DNA from: Bubalus kerabau
Taxonomy: Eukaryota; Chordata; Mammalia; Artiodactyla; Bovidae
Assembly (NCBI RefSeq): GCF_029407905.1
Contig: NC_073629.1
Coordinates: 52,436,801 to 52,500,800, forward strand
Length of the DNA stretch: 64,000 nucleotides
Direction: 5' to 3'
In this document: positions 21,309 to 32,003 of the stretch, piece after piece
Layout: each line of letters opens with the position of its first letter
Numbering within the stretch: the stretch's first letter is position 1
The notes under the pieces: generated by a model
Seen by the model: only the letters and a program-made list of their open reading frames with translations
Database searches by the model: none
Told to the model about the DNA's origin: nothing
Translations under genes and position numbers: made by a program

Positions 21309-22034
21309 AATGGAAGTTGTTTTGGAAGTCACCCCGGCCTGACAGGTAAAGTCATCTCTGAACTGGCCATTTCGTCACAGACTGACAGCAGATTTATCAG
21401 AAAGTTACCCTGACCACGATGGTCTCATTTCTCAAAAGACATTCCTTTTCCTCTTTCTTTTTTTTTTTTTAATCTCTTTCCCTCTCCTCTGTCCCTTCTT
21501 CTTTCCATCTTTTCCCTCCTCCTTTCTTCCCCCATTCATTTGAGCCTTGCTGTGAAAATTATTTCATTAACTTGAAAGACAACCGAACCTGGCTTTCACG
21601 TAAAATTGGAGGCCCTAAATAAATAGGACAGCCATATTATTTAAAATGAGTTGCCCCTTCGCTTGAAGATACCCAGTGCAGGTTACATGATGACACCCTG
21701 CTGGGCAGTATGAAGGTGCCAGGCCAGGACTGGACAGAGGAGCAGGGGTGGGGCCAGCCAGGCAGCCAGACGCCCGGCTGCTATTTCAACAGAAGACAAT
21801 GCAGGCCAGGTAGGGCTGGCCTTTGCTAGTTAACGATGGTTTCTAACACAATGGGGCAAGATGTTCAAACTCAAGCTACAGCTGACTCTCAAATGAGAAC
21901 TCTCCAGAAACCCAATCTTGGAATTTTACAAAAAGGGAAAGCAGATTCAGAGCGATAATGGTGTTAATAAATATCAGGATTTAGCAAACCAATTAGGACA
22001 TAAGAAGTGAAGAAGTTATAAGACACACTGGCTA

Positions 22035-22072
22035 GCCACGTGGCTTAAACCCTGCCGTTAACCGCCGTTAAC
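22035..22072. promoter_or_regulatory. Palindromic E-box and two tandem MYB-like sites
   Basis: GCCACGTGGC (22035-22044) is a 10-bp palindrome centred on CACGTG, the USF/MYC/MITF-type E-box. Ten bases on, GCCGTTAAC occurs twice (22054-22062 and 22064-22072); each contains the MYB core TAACGG on the minus strand. CpG-containing motifs are otherwise scarce in this intron. Confidence 0.35.
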
Positions 22073-22338
22073 GTAGCTCTCAGAAAGCACACTCCCTGCC
22101 CCACAGAGGGACTAAGCCTGGTTGGACTCTGCCATTTTAGCATGAGGTAATGCCGGTTATGTTTTTTGCTGGCTGGGAGCTGACAGATTGAAAAATCCTC
22201 TCTTGTTATTGCCTCTTCCCTAGTCTGGAGGAGAGGCTGCCTTGACTCCTTCTGAAATTTGTCCAGCAGCAGCATTTTCCAACGGGTGCAGTCTTGGTCT
22301 TTATGGAGGTTAGGGTTACGACCTCAACCCATACCCTT

Positions 22339-22352
22339 GTTGCCATGGTAAC
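22339..22352. promoter_or_regulatory. Near-consensus RFX X-box
   Basis: GTTGCCATGGTAAC fits the palindromic X-box recognised by RFX-family factors (GTTRCC, 2-nt spacer, GGYAAC). Both half sites match fully. A 14-bp match of this quality is much rarer by chance than the short motifs nearby. Function is inferred only. Confidence 0.45.
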
Positions 22353-23544
22353 TGCTCTTGACTTTTAAAAAATTGTGTAATTTCCCCAAAATATTGTTAG
22401 GAAATATTTCTAACGTTTTCTGGGAGTACCCTCCACATTTGAAAATGTGACTTTTTGCTTTTAGAACTCTTTGGGGAGTATTTTAAAAAAGCAATAGACC
22501 AAAGTAAAGAGCAGGTTTGCAAATCTGAGACCCAGATGTGCCGGTTGGGCAAATGCCTAGTTTGTGTGTGTTGCCGAGTGTCCAGATATCCAACTTGTAT
22601 TTTTTTTCTTTCCACTTCTGATTTGCTCTTTTGACATTTTGTTTGAAAATGTCAATTTACTGGCTAATACCTCTGACTTAAATACCCAAACTCTGCAGAA
22701 GTATTCATTACTTTCAAGAGTTCCACTCTCCACTGTGTTTTTTTTTTATCTCTGTGAAAATGAGACATGTATTTAGTTACTCTCCGTTCCTTTCTCTCTC
22801 AGTGAAGAGGCTGTGCATGAACCTGGCTCTGCTGATAGCCTCTCTGCACCATCTTATTTCTTTTCCTTGTATACCCCACACCTTGAATGAGTGAGTCTGT
22901 GTTTCCTGCCTTCCCCTTCTTTCCTCTCTGTAGCCTGACGTTTGCTCTTCTGAATTTGTCTCTGGTGATTCCCTTTTGACCAACTCATGGGACGGTGGGA
23001 CTGGAGAGATGCCCTCAAGACAACCCAGTTTTAACCACCTTCCAGACCCAGGGAGTGAAGCCATCGCTTATTCACTGTCAAACAAGAATTTGGTGTCAGG
23101 GCTGGACTGGACCCCAGAGACCCCAGCTCCTGTTGCAGAGTTCTTTCTACCACCACCCCTTTCCCTACTCTTCACCCCATGTCAGCTCCTTTTTCTGTGC
23201 CCCCTCTTCTAGCATCTCTCTCTGGGTTTCAGGATATTGCCTTAGCTTGGTTCTCTTTTTACCTTTTCATCTGTTTTTCTGTTTTGTTCCCAGCTTCTCT
23301 TTCTTTTCTCTCAGTGGTTTTGACTGAACTGTAGTCTTTGGCCCTGGTTTTCCCCTGTCTACTCTCCCTATAGTGGCTTGTCTGTTCTCAGGATTTGGAT
23401 TGTCACCTCCATGCCAACGACTCCCCAGACTCTCTCATGGCTTCTTAAGTGGAGCTCCAGTCTACTCTCCAAAGCACTGTACCTCTCACGTCTTACCTCA
23501 GACTCTCAGGTGCCTGAGGTGTGCTATGGAGCAGTGGCTATCAC

Positions 23545-23775
23545 TGTGGTTCTACCTGGTGTCAGATAGAGGGCTGACCTCAGCTGTCTCTTCCCAAGCA
23601 TGTGACTCTGGGTGAGTTACTTAATTCTCTGAGCCCCAGTTTCCTCTTTGGTAAAATAGAGATGATAGTGGCAATTCTTTAGAAGATTCACTGAGGATGG
23701 AGAGACATCTCTATGGCCCCCTTAGGACTGGCACATATGCTTAGCACACAAGAAATAATCAAATGCTAGCTATTT
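23545..23775 (+). repeat. MIR SINE relic, long
   Basis: CATGTGACTCTGGGTGAGTTAC, TTAATTCTCTGAGCCCCAGT, TTCCTCTTTGGTAAAATAGA and, further on, GACTGGCACATATGCTTAGC follow the MIR order from the middle to the 3' end. Confidence 0.82.
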
Positions 23776-23881
23776 ATCTTTAAAATTGACTATAAAGCTG
23801 GTCTTCTCCTTACCCCCATGCTGGTTTATCAGTCTAACTTCTTTGTCCCGTCAACGGTACCACTACCATCTGTCTTGGGAC

Positions 23882-24075
23882 AGTTTTTTCCACCACCTTT
23901 TTTTTTTTTTCCTTCAAATCATCTATGTGTGTTTTCAGCGTATTTTTTTTCATCCCCCCCCTCCCCCGGCCACTCTGCACAGCATGTGGGATCTTAGTTC
24001 CCCAAATAGGGATTGAACCCAGGACCCCTGCAATGGAAACATGGAGTCTTAATCGCTGGACCCCCAGGGAAGTCC
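23882..24075 (-). mobile_element. CHR-2-type tRNA SINE with 13-bp target duplication
   Basis: Reverse cetartiodactyl CHR SINE: CAGCATGTGGGATCTTAGTT, GGGATTGAACCCAGGACCCC, AAACATGGAGTCTTAATCGC and TGGACCCCCAGGGAAGTCC, preceded by a T-rich stretch that is the reversed tail. The exact duplication TCTGTCTTGGGAC flanks it at 23869-23881 and 24076-24088. Confidence 0.93.
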
Positions 24076-24319
24076 TCTGTCTTGGGACTTTTGAACCATC
24101 TTGGACTTACCTATTCACTCAAACCCTGTATTTGTTCAGTCACCAAGTTTTATTGACCTTCCTCTGAAATTTCCCGAGTTTCTATGCTCCTCTCCACTGC
24201 CTTGCAGCTCCTTAACCAGTCTGTTGGGACTGGCCTAATCAGCATTAGGCCCTGATTATTTCAGTCCAGCTTGTGGGCCTCTTCATTAAAATGATTTTTC
24301 TCTAAAGAATGTTCTTATA

Positions 24320-24690
24320 ACTGATTTATTTGTTCATTAATTTATAGACTTATTCAATGAGTTATTCATTGAGAACCTACTGTGTACTAGATAGACTCTC
24401 TGCTGAATTCCTCCTCATCGTTATGTCTTGAGCATTGCTGCGGGTTGAGGGAAAATCAGTTTAATACAGTGTGACAAATAATATGACCATTATTTGTCCC
24501 CAGCAGCGGGAGTGGTAATTCTATATGCAGGAGAGGGAGCGATTCTCAGAAGAGAGCATTTGATGAAAGACTTCAAAGTCAAGTAGAAGTTACTGGGCTG
24601 AGGGGAAGGAAGGCTTCAACATGTGCCGAGGGAAGAGCGAAACCACGTGTGGAGGAAAGTTCTTCCGTGTGCATGGTGTGGCTGATGTAC
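24320..24690 (-). repeat. L2 LINE relic
   Basis: ATTCATTGAGAACCTACTGTGTACTAG shows the reversed L2 3' end. Later blocks such as GATGAAAGACTTCAAAGTC and GGAAGGCTTCAACATGTGCC fit the inner L2 3' region loosely. Confidence 0.55.
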
Positions 24691-24698
24691 ATACAGAT

Positions 24699-25347
24699 CA
24701 GGCAATGGCAAACTATGGGCTTTGGGCCCAATCCTTACCGTTGCCTATTTTTGTATGTATGTAATTTACACACTGTAAAATTCACCTGTTTAAAGCATGC
24801 AAGTCAATGACTTTCAGTATATTTATATATTTATAGTGCAACTATCGTGACAACTGAAGTTTAGAACATTTTTAGTATCCCCGAAAGAAAACTTGGTGCC
24901 CTTTAGCAATCATTCCTCATTCCCCATGCTCCCACCCACTAATCTACTTTATAGATTTGAAATTCTGGGCATTTTTCAAATAAATCGAATCACATAATAT
25001 GGGTGACATTTATGACTAGCTTTCTCATTTAATGTAATGCATTTGAGGTTCATACATGCTGTGCATTTATTGGTTATTTCATTCCTTTTTATTTCTGAAC
25101 AGCATTCTGTTACATGGCTATACCACACCTTACTTATCCATTCATCAATTGGATGCCTATTTTTGTAAATAAAGTTTTTTTTGGGGGGGGATAAAGTTTT
25201 ATTGGCACATAGCCATGCCCATTTGTTTACTTGTTGTCTGTGGCCTCTTCCTCGCCACAGTGGAAGACTTGAGTTAGGGTAACAAGAATAACAAAGCCCC
25301 AAATGTCTACAGTCTGGTCATTTTCAGATAAACCTTGCCAACCCCTG
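24699..25347. mobile_element. hAT (Charlie-type) DNA transposon split by an L1
   Basis: The left part (24699-24755) starts CAGGCAATGGCAAACTATGG. The right part (25168-25347) has AGTTTTATTGGCACATAGCC, ATGCCCATTTGTTTACTTGT and TCATTTTCAGATAAACCTTG and ends TTGCCAACCCCTG, the inverse of the left end. This is the well-known nonautonomous family related to the GGTCGGCAAACT repeats; I do not assign an exact subfamily. The middle is replaced by an L1M insertion. Confidence 0.8.
24756..25153 (-). mobile_element. L1M 3' fragment inserted into the hAT element
   Basis: Reverse L1M 3' end: GTATCCCCGAAAGAAAACTT, CCCACCCACTAATCTACTTT, AAATAAATCGAATCACATAA and CATTCCTTTTTATTTCTGAAC. It is bordered by an exact 14-bp duplication, TGCCTATTTTTGTA, at 24742-24755 and 25154-25167. 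Confidence 0.88.
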
Positions 25348-25879
25348 GAATAGAGGATGCGGTAATGATGGGAGCAGTGGTGGGGGTGGGCTGGGTCCTG
25401 GAAGTGGAAGATGAGACTGGAAAAGCCACACAAGTAAGGATTTGGACTTAATCCTATGGATCAGTGTACATGGTATGGGGAGCCCATGTATCTGAATCCC
25501 TTGGAAATACTTAAGTGTATGTTCCTGAGCCTCACCCCTGACCTTTCTGCTGAATCCGTTGCCTTATAGCTTTTTCTTAATTCCACCTGAACTGCTTTCT
25601 TAACCCTTCAAACATAACATGGGTCATGTTTGAAGACCATGTGCTGAGTCTTAACTCATCAGCAAGTCTTTTCCTGGTTCCTTTATCCTCCTCCAACTCC
25701 CTCTTTTCTAAAGTAGCTCTGACTCCCTCGCCCCCCACAATCTGCACCTCCCCAGAGTATGGAATTATATGTTTTCTTGTATTATTTGCTGCTGAATCAT
25801 GTGTGTTAATCTTGTGTAGTCTGGGGAGTGGACTTCTTAAGGGCAGGAACCAAACTGGACTCTTTTACATGGATTGTTT

Positions 25880-26020
25880 TTTTTAAACTTTGTATTTTGT
25901 ATTGGGGTATAGCTGATTAACAATGTTGTGATAGTTCCAGGTGGACAACAAAGGGACTGAGCCATGCATATATATGTATCCATTCTCCCCCAAATTCCCC
26001 TCCCATCCACGCCTTGCAGG
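25880..26020 (-). mobile_element. Ruminant-type L1 3' UTR fragment
   Basis: Reverse of the element seen at 7605: TTTGTATTGGGGTATAGCTG, ATTAACAATGTTGTGATAGT and CATTCTCCCCCAAATTCCCC. Heavily truncated. Confidence 0.87.
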
Positions 26021-26242
26021 GACTCTGGGTTTTTACATGGTGCTGAGGATATTATTTAAAATATCATCATAAGTCTGCTTCAATTCTTCCCTTTTCCCAC
26101 TGTGTACTTTGATTTGATTTCATTATATCAGTGGACTTGGTGTTTTGTTCCCAGTCCTTAACTGCTACAGCAGAGCAGGTATCCTCTGCTTTGTATTACT
26201 GCATTGATTTATTTTTCCTAATTAAATCTTGTGCATACAAGC

Positions 26243-26449
26243 TGGATGCTCAGTTGTGTCTGATTCTTTGCAACCTCATGGACTGTAGCCTGCCAGGCCC
26301 GTCTGTCCATGGAATTTTCCAGGCAAGAATACCGGAGCGGATTGCCATTTCCTTCTCCATGGGATCTTCTCGACCCAGGGATCGAACACACGTCTCTTGT
26401 GATTCCTGCATTGGCGGGCAGGTTCTTTACCACTGCGCCCCCTGGACTA
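26243..26449 (-). mobile_element. Bov-tA SINE
   Basis: Reverse Bov-tA: TGATTCTTTGCAACCTCATG, CAGGCAAGAATACCGGAGCG, AGGGATCGAACACACGTCTC and the head CACTGCGCCCCCTGGA. The 118- and 165-codon frames across it on either strand are SINE-derived. Confidence 0.94.
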
Positions 26450-27714
26450 CTGCAATTTACTATATATTCTCCAGGTCTCTGTTTTAGACTTTTCCAGCTG
26501 GTTTCTGAATTTTTTTTTTTCTTTAGTCTTATAAATTTTAGTCCTCTATTAGTACACCAGCTAGTCTTTTCCCTCAGCTGGGTAAAAGCTATAAATGGTT
26601 TTCGACTCCATGCTGCTCCCTTGGGTAGTTCATTTGATCTGAGTCGGGTTTGAAGTTGGGCCATTGAGAACGATCTGTCCTGATGCAGGGGGATGATTCC
26701 CAGCCAATTTTTCATGTTGCTGGAATTAATTAACCTTGATTCCTCCAGTCGAAAGAAGGCATTTTTACTTTACCCTATATCATTAAATACTTAATAACTT
26801 GATTTTTTTTATTTTGTTTTTTTGCTCAGTGAGCACTTAAAATATCCCTGCCTGTATAGTAATTTGTTCCCTGTTTAATGTGGCTTTTTCCTTTGTTTAC
26901 TCTGGACTCAAGTCTTTGTAGCTTGTTTTCTAAGTCAGCTCAAAAGTTGCTGGTCATTGGATTTGGCAGCCTTTTCCAGCTTTACCCACCAGAGCCCTAC
27001 AGGAAGTTGTGTGTCGGCCAGAAGAGTCTGTTTATTTAGAGCATGGTGTCCAGCAGAAGCAATCCATTTATGAGGGTCTGGTCTTAAAGACACAGGAATC
27101 TGAATCTGTTTGAAAGACCTGCTGCTTTGGCTTCCACTGCACTTCTGTGCTCTGTGCTCTCCTTTCCAGGCTGCTTGGATACCTCGGCTAGACGGGTGGT
27201 TAATTGAAATAGTTCTTTGCCTGAAACTCCTTGGCCTTGTCTGACATGCTAAAACATCAGTGTCCAGATACTTGATAGCCTTTTAAACTCACAGGGAAAA
27301 GATTAATTTTAAAAATTGTCTTTTATGAGTTTAGCATTATTTTCTAGTATCCTGATGGCATTTTGCTCCGAATGCACTCCTGATTTAGGATGCTGAAACT
27401 AAGGTAAAATGGCTGTACTTTTAACTCCTGGGTATGGTTCTTTGCCTGCAATCATCTGGCATTATCTGGGTTCTAGTCCAAGACACCCTACAATAAGTGC
27501 TTGGTATTTATGGCATTTTCTACCTGAACTACAGAGTCCTTTGACTGCATCTAGAATTTTTACATCCTTTGGTAAAAGAGAGGTAAATTTTAGCTAAGAT
27601 TTGGCTTCTTTTGAAGATATAAAGAGTAAATTAGATGTCACTGGGTTTAATATAAGCCAAGGAGAGCCAGCTGTAGGATCCAGGATGGGTTTAGGCAAGC
27701 AGACGGGTTTACTT
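26450..27714. other. Intron block without recognised features
   Basis: T-rich stretches (26509-26521, 26806-26823) but no repeat, exon or motif that I can support. Confidence 0.4.
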
Positions 27715-27818
27715 GCTCTGCAGTGTGTGGGATCTTAGTTCCCTGACCAGGGTGCGAAACCACACTCCCTCCATTGCAAGGAGGATTCTTTAAGCTCTGG
27801 ATCTCCAGGAAAGTCCCT
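27715..27818 (-). mobile_element. CHR-2-type tRNA SINE, diverged
   Basis: Reverse orientation: CAGTGTGTGGGATCTTAGTT, CCCTGACCAGGGTGCGAAAC, CTCCATTGCAAGGAGGATTC and ATCTCCAGGAAAGTCCC. Confidence 0.82.
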
Positions 27819-29843
27819 CATCTGATTCTTTTTGATTTGCTATAGCAGGTTGGTGATTTGGTTGTAGGTTTCATGTGCCTAGCACCCATGCACTGATTTA
27901 AAGGGAAGCTGCCTTCGTATTTTAAGAGGTGAGCCCCCCACAAGGCCTCACTCCTAGGGACATGAGTGCATATACAGGTGCCTTGGAAGAGAGGACTAAA
28001 GAGATGTGGCAGGTGCTGAGAGGGCTGAGAATAGAGAGGCAGAGGAAAGTGAGACACTACATTTTCCACCTCTAGTCATGCTCCCGTTGCCTTTTCTGGT
28101 CATCTGCAGCTGGATTTTTTTGTGAGGTGGGAATTATATGAGATTCCTACCTCAGGATAGCTCCTAAAGAATACTGACTTTTCTTAGTCTTCAGTAAATT
28201 TAAAACTTAATGAAGTTAAAAAAAAATACACATTTCTTGCCTCTTCCTCTCCACCTCAAGGGGATAGATATGAAGGCAAGGCTTTCCTTGGGAGAGAGTA
28301 GTTTCTGAAGATAAAGGAGAAGGCTGAAGTCCAGTGAAGCCCAAGGTCCACGTGGACATGGACATGTGTGCTTTGCTGTGAGACATATGTCTCCTTTGCT
28401 TGCCATGCTGAGTCTCACATTTGGGGGTCTTCCAAAATCCAAGGCGACTGAAGGACTTAATTTCCAGTGGAGTCATGTGTGGGCATTTCGCCATCACCAT
28501 CTGTCCCAGAGGAATTCTGGGGGCCAATCACCCTGCCTTGATCTCTGAACACCCCCCAGACTGTCATCTGGTGCAGCTGGCCAGAGGGTTCTGCCTGTTC
28601 CCTAGTGTGAGCGCTTTCTGCCAAGCCGAGAGGCCGTTAGAGGGTTTTCTGCTAGCCTTTTGTTGCTTTTGCTGTGTTCTTAATGCGTGTATTTCCTGCT
28701 TTCATAGGAAATGAAGATTCCACTCTTTTCCCCCTTATATCACTGGTTGTTAAGATAGTAAGAATCTAAATGAAATGGTAATATCACCATTGAAAATAAG
28801 TATTCCTCTGAAAAGATTTCTTTTTGTTCAGTTTTAATGCTGTTAATATCTAATTCCCAGTGTTTTCGTTGGAAGCTGTTCAAATTTCCCAAATCATAAA
28901 ATCTTTCAAAGCCTACTCCAAGTTACTTTTTCTTGATTCAGTTCTCCTCTTTTTTCATTGAAAAAAAAAAAAAAAAAAGCTTAGTTCCAAGGAGGGAAAT
29001 GACCTGTGTTTATTAGAGACCAGAGTGATATGGACCCCTGATTTGCTGTAAGGTTTTTTTTTTTAACGTTTTTGGAGTAGTGTACAGAGGTAATTTTTAG
29101 TTCTCTTTTTGCCATGTGTTCTTACACGCATTTCCTAAACACTTTCCCTGGCTTGGTACTATTACTGTGTATATGTCCTACATGTGTTTCCTATTTTTTA
29201 TGACTCATACTTACGGTACTCATAAAGATTTATCCTTTATCTTGGCTCTGAGTAATGAGCCCACTTGCACATTTCCAGCAGAGATGTGGGTTGGGACTTC
29301 TGTGTCTAATCCTGGAGGATAGGCCTCTTGAAGGCATAGTGCAGGAAGCATGACATACTCATCTAAGGTTCTACTTACTTCTCCTCCCTGAGGAAGCAGT
29401 CAAGTTAGTTTCTGTCGTTTATTAATTTGTGTTTTCCAGGTTTTGCTTTTCCTTGCCCCTTTTAGTCATTTTACAGCTTATGAGCAAGACCACCAGAGGG
29501 TGACTGGATGGAACAAATGTGCAGCTCCTTTTCCCTGCTGGCAACTATGTTAAAGAGTCTGGTGGAGGAAGGAATGGAAATAATTAAACTGAAATGATAT
29601 CTGTATTACATGTGGCAGCAAACATCCAGGGGGTCTTCTTGGGTTCAAACAAACATTCAGACCCAAGAAATTATCACAGGCCACAGGTGGCTTCAATCTG
29701 CTAAAGGATACAGGGAAGAGGCTGCAGCATAGAGCAGGGCAGCATGGTCTTCCTCTTCATTTGGATGCCTGTGGCTTTGGATGCATGAGTTCATACAGCC
29801 ATCTGGAGCTCTCCAGTTGCTGGCTCCAATGCTAGATCTACAT

Positions 29844-29884
<41 letters not shown>

Positions 29885-30264
29885 GCTCTGGTTTGGAAGC
29901 CTCATACCTCCCAGGAACTAATAGACAACTATGCTCTATAGGAATAGTTTCCATGATGCCCATGAAAAACATACCTGGTTTGCTAGGGTCTCTGTTCTCA
30001 GGGAAGAAGCCTCCAAATATCTCTTCCCATCAGAGATTTAAAATTTTTCAAATCTCCATACAATTTATCAATCCCAGGGATAATTTTTATTATAAGCAAG
30101 TTACCTTTTATTATAGTTGACATACTGTTTTAGAGTACCAGGATTATAGAGATAAGAGAATTAGCAGAAGATCCAATTCTCATGTGAAAAAGGAATAAAC
30201 TTTGCCAACTCTTTGTCCACACCTGTTGATTTTTATTATTTTTCTTATACATATTCCTGATTAT
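27819..30264. other. Intron block without recognised interspersed repeats
   Basis: Contains a poly-A run (28961-28978) and a long (TG)n microsatellite (29845-29883). I recognise no exon and no transposon. Several unrelated 60-100 codon frames overlap on both strands near 28.2-28.7 kb, a chance consequence of balanced composition. Confidence 0.4.
29845..29883. repeat. (TG)n microsatellite, about 19 units
   Basis: Uninterrupted TG repeat, long enough to be highly polymorphic and useful as a marker. Confidence 0.97.
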
Positions 30265-30700
30265 TGTAGGTTAAATAATGGCTCCCATAGATATGCCCAT
30301 ATCCTAATCCCCCAAACCTGTGAATGTTACTATATTAATATTGTATGGAAAAAGTCTTTGCAAATGTGATTAACTGAAGAATTTTAAGGTGAGAACATTC
30401 TCCTGAATCATCTGGGTGGCCTCTGAATGCAATCACATGTGTCCTTATAAGACAGAGATATGATGTAGACAGAGGAGGAGAAGGTGATGTATTCATGGAG
30501 GCAGAGGTTGGAGTGATGGGACCACAAGCCAAGGAATATCAACAGCTGTGAGAAGCTAGAAGAGGCAAGCAATGGTTTCTCCCCTAGAGCTTCGGGAGAC
30601 TCTGGTGTATCTGCTGACACTTTGAGAACGATAAGAGAATAAATTTTTTGTTGTTTTAAGCCATCAAGTTTTTAGTTACAGCAGCCACAGGAAGCTAATA
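30265..30700 (+). mobile_element. MLT1-type MaLR solo LTR
   Basis: Old LTR with ordered MLT1 blocks: AATGGCTCCCATAGATATGC, ATATCCTAATCCCCCAAACC, TTTGCAAATGTGATTAACTG, GTGTCCTTATAAGACAGAGA, GAGGTTGGAGTGATGGGACC, ACAAGCCAAGGAATATCAAC, and the end GTTGTTTTAAGCCATCAAGT plus GGAAGCTAATAC. No internal retroviral sequence is present, so it is a relic LTR only. Confidence 0.85.
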
Positions 30701-30708
30701 CACTCCCT

Positions 30709-30958
30709 GCTGCTGCTGCTGCTGCTGCTGCTAAGTCACTTCAGTTGTGTCCGACTCTGTGCGACCCCAGAGACGGCAGCCCACCAGGCTCCTGCGTCTG
30801 TGGGATTCTCCAGGCAAGAGTACTGGAGTGGGTTGCCATTGCCTTTTCCAATGCATGAAAGTAAAAAGTCAAAGTGAAGTCGCTCAGTCATGTCTGACTC
30901 TTAGCGACCCCATGGACTGCAGCCTACCAGGCTCCTCCGTCCGTGGGATTCTCCAGGC
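30709..30958 (-). mobile_element. Bov-A2 SINE, 5' truncated, first of a tandem pair
   Basis: (CTG)n tail, then reverse Bov-A2 that stops at GATTCTCCAGGCAA, about 40 bp short of a full dimer. A copy of the target word AATACACTCCCT precedes it (30697-30708), and AATATACTCCCT (30959-30970) follows. Confidence 0.94.
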
Positions 30959-30970
30959 AATATACTCCCT

Positions 30971-31251
30971 GCTGCTGCTGCTGCTGCTGCTAAGTCGCTT
31001 CAGTCGTGTCCGACTCTGTGCGACCCCATAGACAGCAGCCCACAAGGCTCCCCCGTCCCTGGGATTCTCCAGGCAAGAACACTGGAGTGGGTTGCCATTT
31101 CCTTCTCCAACGCATGAAAGTGAAAAGTGAAAGTGAAGTCGCTCAGTTGTGTCTGACTCCTAATGACCCCATGGACTGCAGCCCACCAGGTTCCTCTGTC
31201 CATGGGATTTTCCAGGCAAGACTACTGGAGTGAGGTGCCATTGCCTTCTCC
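30971..31251 (-). mobile_element. Bov-A2 SINE, full dimer, second of a tandem pair
   Basis: (CTG)n tail, both monomers and the linker CATGAAAGTGAAAAGTGAAA are present, ending GCCTTCTCC. It lies between AATATACTCCCT (30959-30970) and AATACACTCCCT (31252-31263). Confidence 0.95.
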
Positions 31252-31534
31252 AATACACTCCCTATCTCGCCTTAATTTGGGAGGTTATCTTCAGTTCCAT
31301 GCAGCCCTCCTATCCCCATTTTGTTCACTGCTTGTGTTCTCCATCTCCATAAGGGGCACTGCTACCTAGTTACCAACGCCAAAATCCTTGTCATTATCCA
31401 CTGACTTTCTATGTTTATCAGAGGTTACATGCAATCCTATTCATTCTACCATAAAAATATACTTTGAGTCTGCACACCTTTGACCACCACCCCCAACTTC
31501 TCTCACCCCTCTGCCCCCACCACCACATTTGGTT

Positions 31535-32003
31535 CGAACCCCCTGAGGTTTAGGTGCCTGTGTTAGAATCCTGATTCCATTGTTTATGAACTGACTTTGG
31601 GCAAGTTATTTAACTTCTCCATGCCTCATGTTCTTCTTACGGGGATAATAATAGTATCTACTTTATAAGTTGGCCTTACCAGATGGCACTAGTGGTAAAG
31701 AACTGCTTGCCAATGCAAGAGATTTAAGAGATGTGGGTCCAGTCCCTCGGTTGGGAAGATCCCCTGGAGAAGGGAATGGCAACCCACTCCAGTATTCTTG
31801 TCTGGAGAAGCCCATGGACAGAGGAGCTTGGTGGGTTGTAGTCCATAGGGTCACACAGAGTGGGACAGGACTGAAGTGACTTAGCATGCACATACTTTGT
31901 AAGTTGCTTTGACAGTTAAATAGTTAAAATGTGACAAGTGCTTAGAACAGTACTTGGAATATAATAAGCACTTAGAAAATGTTAGCTATTGTCATTATTA
32001 GCT
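31535..32003 (+). repeat. MIR SINE interrupted by a Bov-tA
   Basis: The left part to about 31672 has GAACTGACTTTGGGCAAGTT and TTTAACTTCTCCATGCCTCA. The right part from about 31893 has AGTGCTTAGAACAGTACTTG and ATAATAAGCACTTAGAAAAT, completing the MIR. The Bov-tA at 31673-31892 sits between. Confidence 0.88.
31673..31892 (+). mobile_element. Bov-tA SINE inside a MIR, with 14-bp target duplication
   Basis: Bov-tA body (GTTGGGAAGATCCCCTGGAG, CCACTCCAGTATTCTTGTCT) with a shortened, altered head and the end GTGACTTAGCATGC. Flanks TACTTTATAAGTTG (31659-31672) and TACTTTGTAAGTTG (31893-31906) differ at one base. Confidence 0.94.

Larger units (their letters stand above)
20330..23540. other. Repeat-poor intron block, candidate regulatory region
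   Basis: No SINE or LINE is recognisable across about 3.2 kb, in contrast to the rest of the window. The block contains FOX-like sites near 21264-21308, an E-box and paired MYB-like sites at 22035-22072, and a palindromic RFX-type X-box at 22339-22352, with T-rich and pyrimidine-rich stretches between. Repeat depletion plus motif clustering suggests an intronic enhancer, but this is inference from sequence only. Confidence 0.4.

Noticed and set aside
26218..26715. 165-codon minus-strand open frame
   Set aside because: The C-terminal half is the translated Bov-tA SINE (SIPGSRRSHGEGNGNPLRYS type); the rest is unsupported.
30709..31251. (CTG)n tracts considered as disease-type triplet expansions
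   Set aside because: They are the normal short (AGC)n tails of Bov-A2 SINEs read in reverse.
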